Shown piece after piece: positions 33,216 through 43,791 of a DNA stretch of 64,000 nucleotides. Below the pieces are notes generated by a model, which did no database searches, was not told the DNA's origin, and worked only from the letters and a program-made list of their open reading frames with translations. The DNA lies in contig JAQMRL010000015.1 in the NCBI GenBank assembly GCA_035578175.1, positions 20,658,447 through 20,722,446 of the forward strand, given 5' to 3'. Numbering within the stretch: position 1 is the first letter of the stretch; every line of letters begins with the position of its first letter. This DNA comes from Catonia carolina (taxonomy: Eukaryota > Arthropoda > Insecta > Hemiptera > Achilidae). The translations under genes were made by a program, and so were the position numbers.

Positions 33216-34157
33216 ACGGGTGATTCAAAAAGAGCGCCGGTTTTTAAACGGCTGGTAAATTTTTGTTTATCGGTTGGCAACATTGTTAGACCTCATTTCT
33301 ATTTCGGAGAACATTCCGATTGACGATTCAGTTGTAGTTTCTCTTGTTCGCAGTGTAGTACTCTCGCAGTCTGTGTCTAACCATGGAGAAGTTTACTATT
33401 GCACAACGAGTGTTAATCGTCAAAACATTTTACCAGAGTGGAGAGAGTTATACGGCTACTGTCAGGCGACTTCGCGGTACTCTAGGACGTAATGAAGCAC
33501 CGAATGAAACAACAGTTCGCAGGCTCATGAAAAAGTTTTTTGAGACGGGTTCAACAGTCGACCTTAAAAGTTCTGGACGTCGTCGTTCTGGCCGAACTGA
33601 GCAGAACGTTGCGTTGGTTCGTGACAGTGTGGCTGTTACCGATACCGTACGATGATTAGGGAGTTTTTGTGGCGTCATTTGGATGGAATGGACATTGACG
33701 AGTTTTGGTTTCAGAAGGATGGTGCCACCTGTCACGCTGCACGAGAAACAATGTTGTTGCTCCGTGAACGGTTGCAGGATCGCATCATTTCTCGTAATTC
33801 CGACCATCAATGGCCACCAAGGTCGTGTGACTTGACGCCTTGTGACTTTCATCTTTGGGGTCATCTGAAGTCATTGGTGTATGCCAATAAACCCCGAAAC
33901 ATCAATGACTTGAAGGAGGAAATTCGACGGGTTATCGGGCAAATGGAAGTCGAAACTTGTCGTGCAGTAATATCCAATTTCATGGACAGAGTTGATGCGT
34001 GCCAGCGCAGTAGAGGAGGACACATGCATGACATCATTTTTCATACATAAAATCGGAAGGAAAGATGAACTTGTTGATGTATTTATTTTCAGTTTTTCAA
34101 TAAAATAAATCTCTTAATTTGATATATCAAAACCGGCGCTCTTTTTGAATCACCCTA
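33216..34157 (+). mobile_element. Mar-C, DD41D mariner, internally deleted
   Basis: TIRs of about 25 bp (gggtgattcaaaaagagcg and inverse) with TA at 33214-33215 and 34158-34159. The plus strand encodes an N-terminal block (33383-33655, FTIAQRVLIVKTFYQSGE, a paired helix-turn-helix DNA-binding region) and a C-terminal block (about 33652-34050) with FWFQKDGATCH (second catalytic Asp) and DLTPCDFHLWG (third). There are 41 residues between these two Asp, which places it in the DD41D group of Tc1/mariner transposons. The stretch with the first catalytic Asp is deleted. At 942 bp it is shorter than the usual 1.3 kb, so it is non-autonomous. Confidence 0.93.
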
Positions 34158-34225
34158 TAGGATAGATAGTATACTGTTCTCCGCATGATAGCCCCAATCG
34201 TCAACTTATAGCGCGTTACCAGTAC

Positions 34226-34794
34226 TAGAATAATTCTTGAATTTACTGAGAATGTTAGAGGGACGTTGTAATAAAGTGAGTACAAAAATAACTGAAACGA
34301 TTATCTTTTAAAGTAAAGCATGCGACAGACTTTACAACTCTTTACGATATCTGGATTTTGTTATGTGTCATAAAATAAACATAAAATATACTTGAGAAAA
34401 CAAACAAATAAAATACTTTTCTTATGTACTCATATATGCTGTTGTCATTATTCTTATGGAGACGTATGTTTCTATTCAAAGGTTCAACATAGTTTTATTA
34501 TTAGTTTAATTCAATTTTATTGTCTTATTTATATTTTTGTGTAAACTTAGTATTTATTTCAAATAAAACAGATGTTGTTTGGTATTTTTAACTAATTTAA
34601 AAACAATTTTATAGTTTTTGTAAAGATTTTTTTATACATTTCAGTAATTTGCGTACGTATCTGCTATCTGTCTTTAAATACAGAATGTTATAAGATTCAT
34701 GGAAATCTCTCGGAAGTTGATTATATAATTTTAAACAAAAAGAAAATTTGCATCAGATGTTTCTTACATTAATATTACGACGATAGGTATTCCG
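34226..34794. other. AT-rich block, no supported feature
   Basis: Nothing recognised. Confidence 0.5.
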
Positions 34795-34985
34795 GATACC
34801 AATAAAACAGAATAGGTAGAGTTGTAAAAAACACTAATCAGATTTATCTCCTCTGAGAGTAAAGAATTTCATCAGTATACAGTCAGACCCTTTGGTAAAT
34901 GAAGTGAAGGTGTCATGTACAGGGTGAAAAGTAGATGCTTCTCAAAAAGCATGGCATGCTGATAAGCATACTGTGACACTTATTG
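34795..34985 (-). repeat. R400 fragment
   Basis: Contains agacccttttggtaaatg-like and gaaaagtagatgcttctc sequence. It supplies the uninterrupted site for the MITE at 18.43 kb. Confidence 0.7.
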
Positions 34986-35023
34986 CTAAGGTCCGTTTCG
35001 GGATCTAGGTAATTAAATAATTA

Positions 35024-35771
35024 CGAGTGCAGTCCAAAACGTCTGTCACGTTTTGATATAAAAAAACTAACTACAAGAAAAAAATTTTATTATATACATT
35101 TGAAAGTGTAACTAAAATGCTATTTTTCTACATAATCACCAAACAAATTAAGACACTTATCATAGCGGTGAACTAATTTTGAAATGCCGGCGTCATAAAA
35201 GTCTACCGCTTGTGATTTTAACCAGTTAGTCACACCCTCCTGCAGCTCCGCGTCGTCGTCAAAGCGCTGCGTCGCAAGCCATGTCTTCATTGTTGGGAAC
35301 AAGTGATAATTGCTGGGCGCAAGGTCCGGACTGTATGGCGGATGTGGGAAAACCTCCCATTTGAAAGCATCCAGGACTTCTCGTGTTCGATTTGTCGTGT
35401 GTGGTCGGGCGTTGTCATGCAAAAAGATAATTTTGCCAGTCAACTTTCCTCTGCGCTTGTTTTGGATCGCTCTTCTTAATTTTTCAAGTGTTTCACAATA
35501 TCTCGCAGAGGTTATTGTTGTGCCACGTTCCAAGAAATCGATAAGAAGAACTTCTTTCCTGTACCGACCGTACTTTACAACTAGCGGTATTTTGAATTGC
35601 GGCACACATTTTAAATTGTTGTTGAAAAACAACGAAGAGCGACATAGACCTCTCGCTAGCACGGCTGGATAGCCACTGAACGGAGAAACGCCGCGGCACC
35701 ATAATGGCCGCGATAGCTCCGCCCCTAGCGGCTACAACGCAAAACGTGACAGACTTTCTGGACTGCCCTCG
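35024..35771 (-). mobile_element. Mar-B, DD34D mariner, internally deleted, third catalytic Asp changed
   Basis: TIRs of about 30 bp (cgagggcagtccagaaagtc at the 5' end on minus; cgagtgcagtccaaaacgtc at the other) with TA at 35022-35023 and 35772-35773. The minus strand starts with a scrap of the N-terminal domain (QQQFKMCAAIQNTAS), then jumps by deletion into GRYRKEVLLIDFLERGTT, IIFLHDNARPHT (second catalytic Asp), PYSPDLAPSNYHLF and the C-terminal end near 35120. The third catalytic position is AAT (Asn) at 35309-35311 instead of Asp. The block with the first Asp is absent. It is a 748-bp non-autonomous copy. Confidence 0.93.
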
Positions 35772-35792
35772 TAATACACTAGAGTTTACAAT

Positions 35793-36882
35793 TATAGTTT
35801 GTTCGCGCTAAGAGCTTGCCTGAAGTAAACAAACCGCTCTGATGCCGTACAGGTTGCCCCGAAAAGTTTTCCATTCAATCATTAATAACCAGTAAAATGT
35901 TATACAATTTACTTATTTTAATTATTTCATTATGACATATAGTCTTCTTTTCAAATACTCAAATCCGATTGATTTTAGTAAATGATAGAGCGACGTTCAT
36001 TTAAAATGTGGTAAATCCAAATCCTTGTTTAAGACAAATAAACGTTTATTAAGCGTAGGAGCTCCCTTATTTTGGAAAAAAACTGTGAACTTTTAATCGA
36101 ACTGCAGTTTTAATAAATTCGTCGTACTGTTCAAAAACTGGTTTGCTTCGTTTCCTTTTCTTGCTAGGTGTCTGTAACTTGCCACTTTCTTTCATCTCTT
36201 TTCTTATACCGTGTACACTAAATGTGCACCCGCCCGTCAATTCTGATCCCATTTTTTCTACGTCTTTTAAAGCCATAGTTGGATACTTTACGGATAAAGA
36301 ATTAAATAACATTGTAAATTATAATTTTTTGCCCACAATTTTTAGAAGTTGTTCTCGTTTATGTTTTATAACTGAAGTTGAAGCGCCGTCATTCATCATT
36401 ACTTACTAGTGTAACAAAACAAGAAGATATACTCACACACAATAACAACGAAGTTAAGGAAAACGTCACACGGATTTAAAAAATATTAATAGAAGAAGGA
36501 AGAAAATATTTTAAACTGATTACAAATAGCACTAAATACAAACTACATACACATGAAGTAGGATGTTTATGTAACAACAACCAAGTTGAGAGTTGAGACT
36601 GATGGAATGAGTAATACAATATACGATCATGGTGGAATTGTTTCATAATTTTAACTGAAAACAATAATGTTTAAATAAACTGTTTTCAATTTTATTTAGG
36701 CTACGTGCAGTTACATGAATAGCCATCAAATGTCATTATTATGTATTAGTCATCCTATATCAACTGTGTACTAACACACACGACTCCAACAGCAATACAA
36801 GGACACATGTACACTGTTACTCACTACTACAAAGGGAGAGGTTTGTTTACTTCAGGCAAGCTCTAAGAGCGAACGGACTATA
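35793..36882. mobile_element. TIR transposon with a short transposase N-terminal remnant
   Basis: Inverted ends of about 45 bp: gcttgcctgaagtaaacaaa at left and its perfect complement at right, within longer imperfect TIRs starting tatag. Flanking bases allow a TA duplication. On minus, 36312-36067 encodes GSELTGGCTFSVHGIRKE and TPSKKRKRSKPVFEQYDE, then KVHSFFPK. This resembles the N-terminal part of an insect DDE transposase family often found as multicopy hypothetical proteins, recalled by pattern only. The catalytic domain is absent. Confidence 0.75.
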
Positions 36883-36994
36883 CAAATATTTATTACAACT
36901 AAAAGAGTTACAAAATAAATAACAAACTAATTATAAAGAAGTAATACAATAAATAACTTAATAATTTACTTAATGCTACTTACAACAATTATAT

Positions 36995-37391
36995 TGTCGT
37001 TGTTTAGGTCATCAGCCAAAAGGCTGGTTTGAACCTCTAGAGGTTTTACTAAGTAAAACGAGGAGTGAGGTGGTTTACCATTGCCTTCCTCACTAAATAG
37101 AAAAGTACGCTTATCAGCATGCCGGGCCCTCTGAAAAGCACATATTTTCCACTCTGCAAATGACACTTTCACTTCATTCACCACAGGGTCTGGCTGTATA
37201 ATGAAATTCATTACTTTCAGAGGAGATAACACTGATTAGTGTCTTTTACACCTCTACCTCTTCTGTTCTTAAATGATTCAGTCATTTAATTGGCTGACCA
37301 TGTGACAAGAAACAGAACTATTTATTTTAGCCCTGCAACTAACAGATTGAGTGTAAATAATTTGACACTCCACCTGTCTCTTATGGGCAGA
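36995..37391 (+). repeat. R400, full-length copy
   Basis: Near-complete copy from gtcgttgtttaggtcatcag to cacctgtctcttatgggca. The inverse copy at 6.8 kb gives the same limits. Confidence 0.82.
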
Positions 37392-37876
37392 ACAATTATA
37401 TTACACAATGGAACTGAATACACACTGCACATATACAACAAGACTGAATAACAATGCCTCGGAAACCTCCCGTTGACTTGTTCTAACGGAGTTACCTTCG
37501 ATAGCACACGTAGTAAACACTCGTCAAAGATCAAACGAATACTAACTCACTGACCGCCTCGTGAGTCTCTTTATATATATAGTGAATCAAAAAATAATTT
37601 TCCCGAAAGACACCGAAATTCGATATAAAAGTCCTTTCTAGAGAAGTCTCATTTAATGTAAACAGGTAATCAACCGACCCTTCATAAATAGTTGTACAAC
37701 AAAGACTTTATCATATACAATAGCGCAGTCCTTTTAAATAATTTTTATGAATAGGTATCCCTTTATAGCCACCCTATTGTTACTTTTGCACTCTATTATC
37801 TACTCTTTACCATTTTATGAACATTTTACCATTGTACTAAAAATTTCGCGAACCATGCCCTTCTTCGATATTGTCA
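37392..37876. other. Unassigned single-copy block
   Basis: Moderately GC-richer near 37440-37560, with a tttatatatatag box at about 37570. There is no ORF or repeat. A promoter is possible but unsupported. Confidence 0.35.
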
Positions 37877-37990
37877 CAATACTTTTCCACTCGGTGAGGA
37901 AGGAAATAGTAAACCATCTCACTCCTCGTTTTACTTAGTATAGCCTCTAAAGGTTCAAATCAGTCTTTCGGCTCATCACCTAAACCTAAA
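37877..37990 (-). repeat. R400 5' fragment
   Basis: ctcactcctcgttttactta and the tcggctcatcacctaaac end are present. Confidence 0.72.
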
Positions 37991-38455
37991 CAAGGAAAAA
38001 CAAATTTACCTAGCCTATCATCTACTACATCGCTATTCAATTTTTGAAATAAGTTTACAGTTTTGTTCTAAATATAGCAGCGATTTATGTTCTCAAATAA
38101 TAACCATGTTATATACTATATTAAAGGTTCGCAACAAGGGTATTGCGGTTTACCGCCCTTTTTATTTAAATAATATAAGTGTAACGTTTATTATGAATGA
38201 CTGAACGTATCAGGTTACCATGCATTTAAATATTCATGTATTTGTTCCGTGTTAAACATTCATCATGGTTATATTCCACAAGCGTACTTCACCTTTTTTA
38301 TTTAAAAAACTGTTATTTGTTTATGTCAAATCAGAGGATAATTTATTTTAATTGTAGATGAATTTTATTTTACTTCTACTACAAATAATATTATACAGAG
38401 TGTTCCAAAAGGTTTTCTTAAAAATACAAAATTAACTTTTTAAAAAACTATCATT
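37991..38455. other. AT-rich block, no supported feature
   Basis: Nothing recognised. Confidence 0.5.
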
Positions 38456-38600
38456 CTTCTCTTACACCTCCTCCTTCTCTTTCTCCTCCCCCTGCTTCTC
38501 ATCTCCTTCTCCATCTTTTCTTGCAATTTTTTCTCTTCCATCTTCCTTTACTCCTCATCATTATTCTCCTTCTTTTTTCTTCTCCTTCTCCTCTCGCTCT
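38456..38600 (+). repeat. Polypyrimidine tract
   Basis: About 145 nt dominated by C and T on the plus strand (cctccttctctttctcctcc). Confidence 0.8.
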
Positions 38601-39360
38601 TGAAACGTGGTAGCGCGAGTGGGACACCTCATATAAGGGAAGGTCTCACATAAGGGGAGTATTAATTTATACAGGACTTGGAGGGATGGTACGCCTCTAG
38701 TGTTTCATTAAAGACGTCGGATGTCCGGGTCCACCCTGGTCATGGTAAGTTCGTGGCATATTTAAAGCGGTTCCGCCTACTTGCTGATGATTCTTGCGTC
38801 TGTTGAGAGGTCCAGGCGCGCAACCACTTGTTGCACTATTGTCCTGCTCCCGGGGGATCAAGACGCAGGCTGACCCAGGAGCTTCAAGGCCAAGAGGAAA
38901 ATTGGCTTCTCACGGAACGCTCGAGCTTGTCCCACGAGGTGCATGCTCGGTCGGTGTGGGGGTTCCTTGATGAGATAGCTAGGTTCTACCGTCGTCAGGT
39001 AGTTTAGTAAGGGCAGCTGTCTTAGCTTGACTCGCTGACTCTGCAGAAATTTTTCAATGGTGTACAAGCAATTGCTGGGCATGAAAGACGACTTTTAATC
39101 TTAATTTATCCGATTTATTTTGACTGTTGAGACCATTTTAACTATTTCTATAATTCTAATGGGGCCCTTGAGCCCCAAGAGACATTCTTTGACATAAGGG
39201 CGAGAAGTGCACAATCCCCAGGTCGCTCGACCTGGCTCCAACTCACCCTCGAAATTATTTTAATTTAATTTAAAGTTAGTATAAGGTGACAGTCGCTGTC
39301 ACAATTTGAATAAATTAAGAGTTCCTAGGAACAGCCTCCGAGTCTATGCTTTCTGGTGAT
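38601..39360. other. GC-richer block, possible LTR-element relic
   Basis: Base composition differs sharply from the neighbours. It contains cacctcatataaggg (TATA-like), a perfect inverted pair gtgacag-tcg-ctgtcac near 39286-39302, and aataaa-type signals. These would fit a retroelement LTR, but I could not find a matching second LTR, a coding region or a TSD. Confidence 0.3.
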
Positions 39361-39434
39361 TAATCGGTGGGGAGGTGGTGGGAGAAATAGCAAACCAATT
39401 CTCCTTCTCTTCCTGCTTCGTCTTCTTCTTCTTA

Positions 39435-39505
39435 GGCCGGCCCGTGGTGTAATGGTCAGAGAAACTAACTACTACGCCAGAGTTCAATACCCGGTCACGT
39501 CGGAA
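39435..39505 (+). other. tRNA-like fragment
   Basis: gtggtgtaatggtcagag (box A-like) followed by agttcaatacccgg (weak box B) just before an HLE copy. Probably a SINE head or tRNA relic. Confidence 0.4.
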
Positions 39506-39510
39506 ATTTT

Positions 39511-39673
39511 TACTTTCTCTTGCCTATATGAATATATAGGACGGAACGTATTGTTTTAAATAATTATCGATTTTTCGAAATCGAGTTTTCACCGGATCTA
39601 CACGTTTTCAGACCCCCAGAAGCCAAAAAACATGTTTTTAGCAATTGGTCTGTGTGTCTGTGTGTCTGTGTGA

Positions 39674-39728
<55 letters not shown>

Positions 39729-39925
39729 CGTGCGTGCGTGTGTGTGTGTGTGTGTGTGTGTGCAGAATATCTCAAGAACGGAACATCGTACGAACTTGAA
39801 ACTTGAAACTTAAGTCAGACACCACTATCGGACCCGACACGAACATTTTCATCAAAATCGGTCAACCGGAAGAAGTAATTTATTCGTGAATTTTTCCCTT
39901 TTTTGCGATTTTCTCAAAAACTACA
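39511..39925 (-). mobile_element. HLE partial copy
   Basis: Has the hairpin end and a TG tract with tgcg runs (about 39647-39763), then is cut after cgattttctcaaaaac. Confidence 0.88.
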
Positions 39926-39940
39926 ACTTATGTTACTAAC

Positions 39941-40684
39941 GTTTTTATAGAGTTATTTTATTTGCGACCTTTATATGGATTTATGTTTGCTAATAACATA
40001 AAAGTAAATAATTCAATATTTCTTTTAGGTTCATTTTCGCCCGTTGTATAATAAAAATGTATTTCTTGTTTGAATTTTCCCATTTACCGTTATGATTTAC
40101 GCGTAATTTCTTATATAATTTTAAACTACAAATAATATATTTTTAAAGTAAATCCGAAAGTTTAAGCTATTTTGAATCGATACCTGCAAAGATACTAAAT
40201 TCACGGCTTCAACTGTACTCTGAAAACCCGTTAAAAATACTGAACGAATATAGCCTACTATACGAGGGTAAAAGATCGTGTAAAGAAAATTCTGAAAGGA
40301 AATGCACAGTTACACAGAAAAAACTTTTCTGAGAGCTATATAATAGCAACAAACTGATATCCGACAGGCGGTGTCCTTCCGGAATTAATTAAAATGATAA
40401 CAAAACAGAACCCGCTAGGTGAGACGGCGGCCTATAGGTAACTCCTACCCACGACCCGCTAGGCGAGTCTCTTCCACTAAATGGGTTAATGTAGAAAACC
40501 AGTTTCAAATGAATGAAAACATTGTGAAAACATTTACTGTCCCTCCTAGCAAGAGGCATGTCAATTATATTTACAACAGAATCTGGCTGTATAATGAAAT
40601 TTATTACTTTCAGAGGATGTAACACTATTTTTTTAATTTTTTATTAAATCTGATCTGAGATAAACCATTAATTTTTCGTTCATC
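39941..40684. other. Mostly unassigned, with an R400 scrap
   Basis: A short R400 match occurs at 40575-40625 (ctggctgtataatgaaattt). A 16-bp direct repeat (acccgctaggtgagac / acccgctaggcgagtc) lies near 40410 and 40454. Otherwise nothing. Confidence 0.5.
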
Positions 40685-40698
40685 ATTATCTTAAAAAC

Positions 40699-40990
40699 CC
40701 ACCGGGTTGGTCTAGAGGTAAAGTCGTCGCCAAAATCAGCTGTTTAACAGCTAATTTTCGGAGACGAAGTTTCCTAGTAAAGGTAGTTACTTTTATACGG
40801 ATATGAAAACTAGACAGTGGTTACCGGTATACTTTGATGGTTGGGGTTCAATTAACCATACTCTTTTAGTCTGTACAAGACTACACCTCATTTACACGTC
40901 ATACACATCATCCTCATCTCATTAGGTCATGAGGTTGCTTATTGTTCTAAATTGAACAGATTGCAACGTACACAAATTAGAAATAAAATA
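40699..40990 (+). mobile_element. SINE-1 with 14-bp TSD
   Basis: The TSD attatcttaaaaac lies at 40685-40698 and 40991-41004, which defines the SINE 5' end at ccaccgggttggtctagagg. It has the palindrome. Box B has been partly lost through a small deletion, and another deletion occurs in the body near 40866. The tail is short and A-rich. Confidence 0.93.
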
Positions 40991-41169
40991 ATTATCTTAA
41001 AAACTAAATGCTTAAATGATGTAGCCCAACCATCAATGATCTTACCACTAAACGAACCTAACACTATATGGTAGTGACCTTAACACTATTGAACCATAAC
41101 TATTCACTAGTTTTTGCACTTCACACTTCTCTGCCTTAACATATCACACTGCATTGTTACACTAGTTCG

Positions 41170-41480
41170 AACGGCTTCTTTCTCTTAAGCCTTATAGGGA
41201 CATTGGCATAGTTGAGAAGTTGAATTGCTTCTGGATTGATGTGAATTATGTAGATGAGCTCCATGTTTGACAGCAAATCTTCTTATCTCAATGGACACAA
41301 AGGGGATGTCAAGAGCTCTATACAGATCATTTCTAACGTACCATAGGGCATAAACTATAGATCGTAATGCTTTGTTCTGGAACGTCTGTGTAATCCTTAT
41401 CTAACTTTCTTTGGAGCAATCCTAAAATGTATAATTTATTATAAATCCAGATGGGTTTTTAAACTTTATTATAAATTGTT
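41170..41480 (-). pseudogene. Jockey-like ORF2 C-terminal remnant
   Basis: The minus strand, with breaks, reads PIWIYNK, then QTFQNKALRSIVYALWYVRN and LDIPFVSIEIRRFAVKHG, the C-terminal Jockey-superfamily pattern. The catalytic core is absent. Confidence 0.78.
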
Positions 41481-41824
41481 ACTTTATTATTGAGAGGCAG
41501 CTGCGACTGGATATTTATGTTAACTAGGCCCCTATTTGTTGAATTACAATAATATTTTATTTATTTATTTTATTATTACAATATCCACTCCTGTACATGC
41601 TTTCGTAAAGCTTTTATGCATTATCAATTACTCACATTATGCTAGGAGGAGGATATTGACCTACCCAACTATGACTAAAAGTCATGTCCTTGACTAAGTG
41701 ATCTATTATTTTATCCACAACCACAGTACAAAATGCGATTAAAAAACAAGATTAGAACTTTAAAACCAGGCAATTATAAAAGGTTTCATTTGTTTGTTTA
41801 TTTCCATTATATTTTTTTTTTTAT
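41481..41824. other. AT-rich spacer, nothing recognised
   Basis: No supported feature. Confidence 0.5.
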
Positions 41825-42140
41825 TCCTAATTTGTGTACGTTGCAATCTGTTCAATTTAGAACAATAAGCAACCCCATGACCCAATAAGATGAGGATGGA
41901 TATGTTACGAGTGTTAATGAGGTGTAGTCTTGTACAGGCTCAGGCCGACCATTCCTGAGAAAGTGTGGTTAATTGAACCCCAACCGTCAAAATACACCGG
42001 TAACCACTGTCTAGTATTCAAATCCGTATAAAAGTAACTACCTTTACTAGGATTTGAACCAGGTACCTTCGTCTCCGAAAATCAGCTGTTAAACAGCTGA
42101 TTTTGGCGACGACTTTACCTCTAGACCAACCCGGTGGGTT
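41825..42140 (-). mobile_element. SINE-1, full length
   Basis: The minus strand has box A, the 27-nt palindrome (cagctgtttaacagctg core), an intact box B ggttcaaatcc, the body and a poly(A) end. There are 57 nt between box A and box B. Confidence 0.9.
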
Positions 42141-42180
42141 ATTTTTATATTTAACTGAAAAGAAATTACTTTCCTGAATA

Positions 42181-42541
42181 ACTAGAACTAGAACTTATCT
42201 GTGAAGAGGTTCCTAGCCAAGTACAGCATCTCAGTGTTAGAACATCCACCTTATTCACCATATTTTGCACCATGTCACTTTTACTTGTTCCCTAAGGTGA
42301 AATCTGCATTAAAAGGAACAAGATTTGAGTCTGTGGAAGCTGTAAAAGAGAAAGCGGCACGTGTCCTGAAGGAGCTGACAGAAGATTACTTCCAGCACTG
42401 TTTCCAACAATGTAAAATTCGCATGGAGCGTTGTAGGGATAGAGAAGGAGTGTATATTGAAGGTGAAAATAAGTGATCATGTATAAAATATAAATAAAAT
42501 ATTTTACAACGTCAGTCTCATTATTTAATAGCCACACCTCG
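42181..42541 (+). pseudogene. Mar-A 3' fragment with altered third catalytic residue
   Basis: A 5'-truncated mariner. 42201-42476 encodes RFLAKYSISVLEHPPYSP, then FAPCHF, where His (CAC, 42276-42278) replaces the third catalytic Asp, and the C-terminal region through EGVYIEG. It ends in the Mar-A TIR at 42541 before TA. Confidence 0.88.
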
Positions 42542-42669
42542 TATGTACAGCGGTAATATTAAAAACATTATACTTTTTGCAAATCACTATTCATTATCAT
42601 TCTGATTGATAAAATAATAAATTATTTTAAATACAACAATTTATTTGATTTATAAACATACCGCTACAA

Positions 42670-42832
42670 TTTGCAGGGTGGAAAGTAAGCGCTTTTCAGA
42701 GGGTCTGGCACGTTGATAAGCACACTTTTCCACTCAGGAAGGTAATGGTAAACCACCTCACTCCTCGTTTTACTTAGTAAAGCCGGCCTCCGGAAGTTCG
42801 AACCAACCTTTCAGCTGATGACCAAAACAACA
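42670..42832 (-). repeat. R400 5' portion
   Basis: tttgcagggtggaaagtaag through ctgatgaccaaaacaac. Confidence 0.72.
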
Positions 42833-42875
42833 AACATCTATTTATTGTTCCATGGCAAACAGATTGTAGATTTTT

Positions 42876-43791
42876 ACTTTCTCTTGCCTATATAAATATA
42901 GGAAGGCAAGTATTGTTTTCATGTCGATTTTTCGAAATCGAGTTTTCACCGGATCTACTCGTTTTCAGACCCCCTGAACCCAAAAAACATGTTTTTAGCG
43001 ATTGGTCTGTGTGTATGTGTGTGAACAGAATATCTCAAGAACGGAACATCGTACGAACTAGAAACTTGAAACTTAAGGTAGACACCACTACCGGACCCGA
43101 CACGAACATTTTCATCAAAATCGGTCAACCAAAAGTAGTGATTTATTCGTGTAATTTTTCACTTTTTGCGATTTTCTCAAAAACGGGTCTTACGATATTT
43201 TTTTAAATCGCCTGGTTTACTTAATTTTTTATGCTCTACAAGATAGAGTAGGCGCCATGTTTGCTGAAATTCTTGTGAGGCTGTTTTCACGTTAAAAATT
43301 GTTTTTTTAGGATTACGGCTTTAATATACATTTTAGAGCAACAATTTATATAATAAAAGTTGTAGAGAATTAAAAATCCTACAACTTTTAATTCAAACAT
43401 TTTTTATATAACGCTTGGTTTAGCGGTAATTAGCTATTTTCTGTTTTTTTTCCTCACGAAAACTTGTGAAAATAGATTTTTTAAGATTTCGGCCTTAGTA
43501 TGCATTTTACGACGAAAAAGTGTATAATCAGATTTATAGCAAATTAAAAAATCTAAAACTTTTATTTAGAACATCTTTCTCTACAGATCCTAGTTTAGCG
43601 TGAAAGAGTGATTTTCCGTATTTTTAAGCCCAACTGAGGTTGATTTTCATTTCGCGTTTTTCACTCATGATTAAAATTAGGTTATGTTTTTTTGAAACTA
43701 GTTTTTTTCTAATTTTTTATTACTAACGTTATGTTATATTGGTCATTATTTGCATTGGCAAGAGAAGGTTGTGTGAGTGTTTCACACCAGA
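42876..43791 (-). mobile_element. HLE copy, nearly full length
   Basis: Both ends present. The microsatellite is reduced to about 16 bp (tgtgtgtatgtgtgtg), which marks a minimal allele of the tract. Confidence 0.92.

Larger units (their letters stand above)
31500..34225. mobile_element. TIR element of about 710 bp carrying two nested insertions
   Basis: The left end gtactggtaacgcaatataa and the right end, read inverted, gtactggtaacgcgctataa continue to match for about 30 bp. Removing the HLE (31649-32724) and the DD41D mariner (33216-34157) leaves about 710 bp, a plausible non-autonomous DNA transposon. I did not find a clear TSD or a transposase, so superfamily is unknown. Confidence 0.6.
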
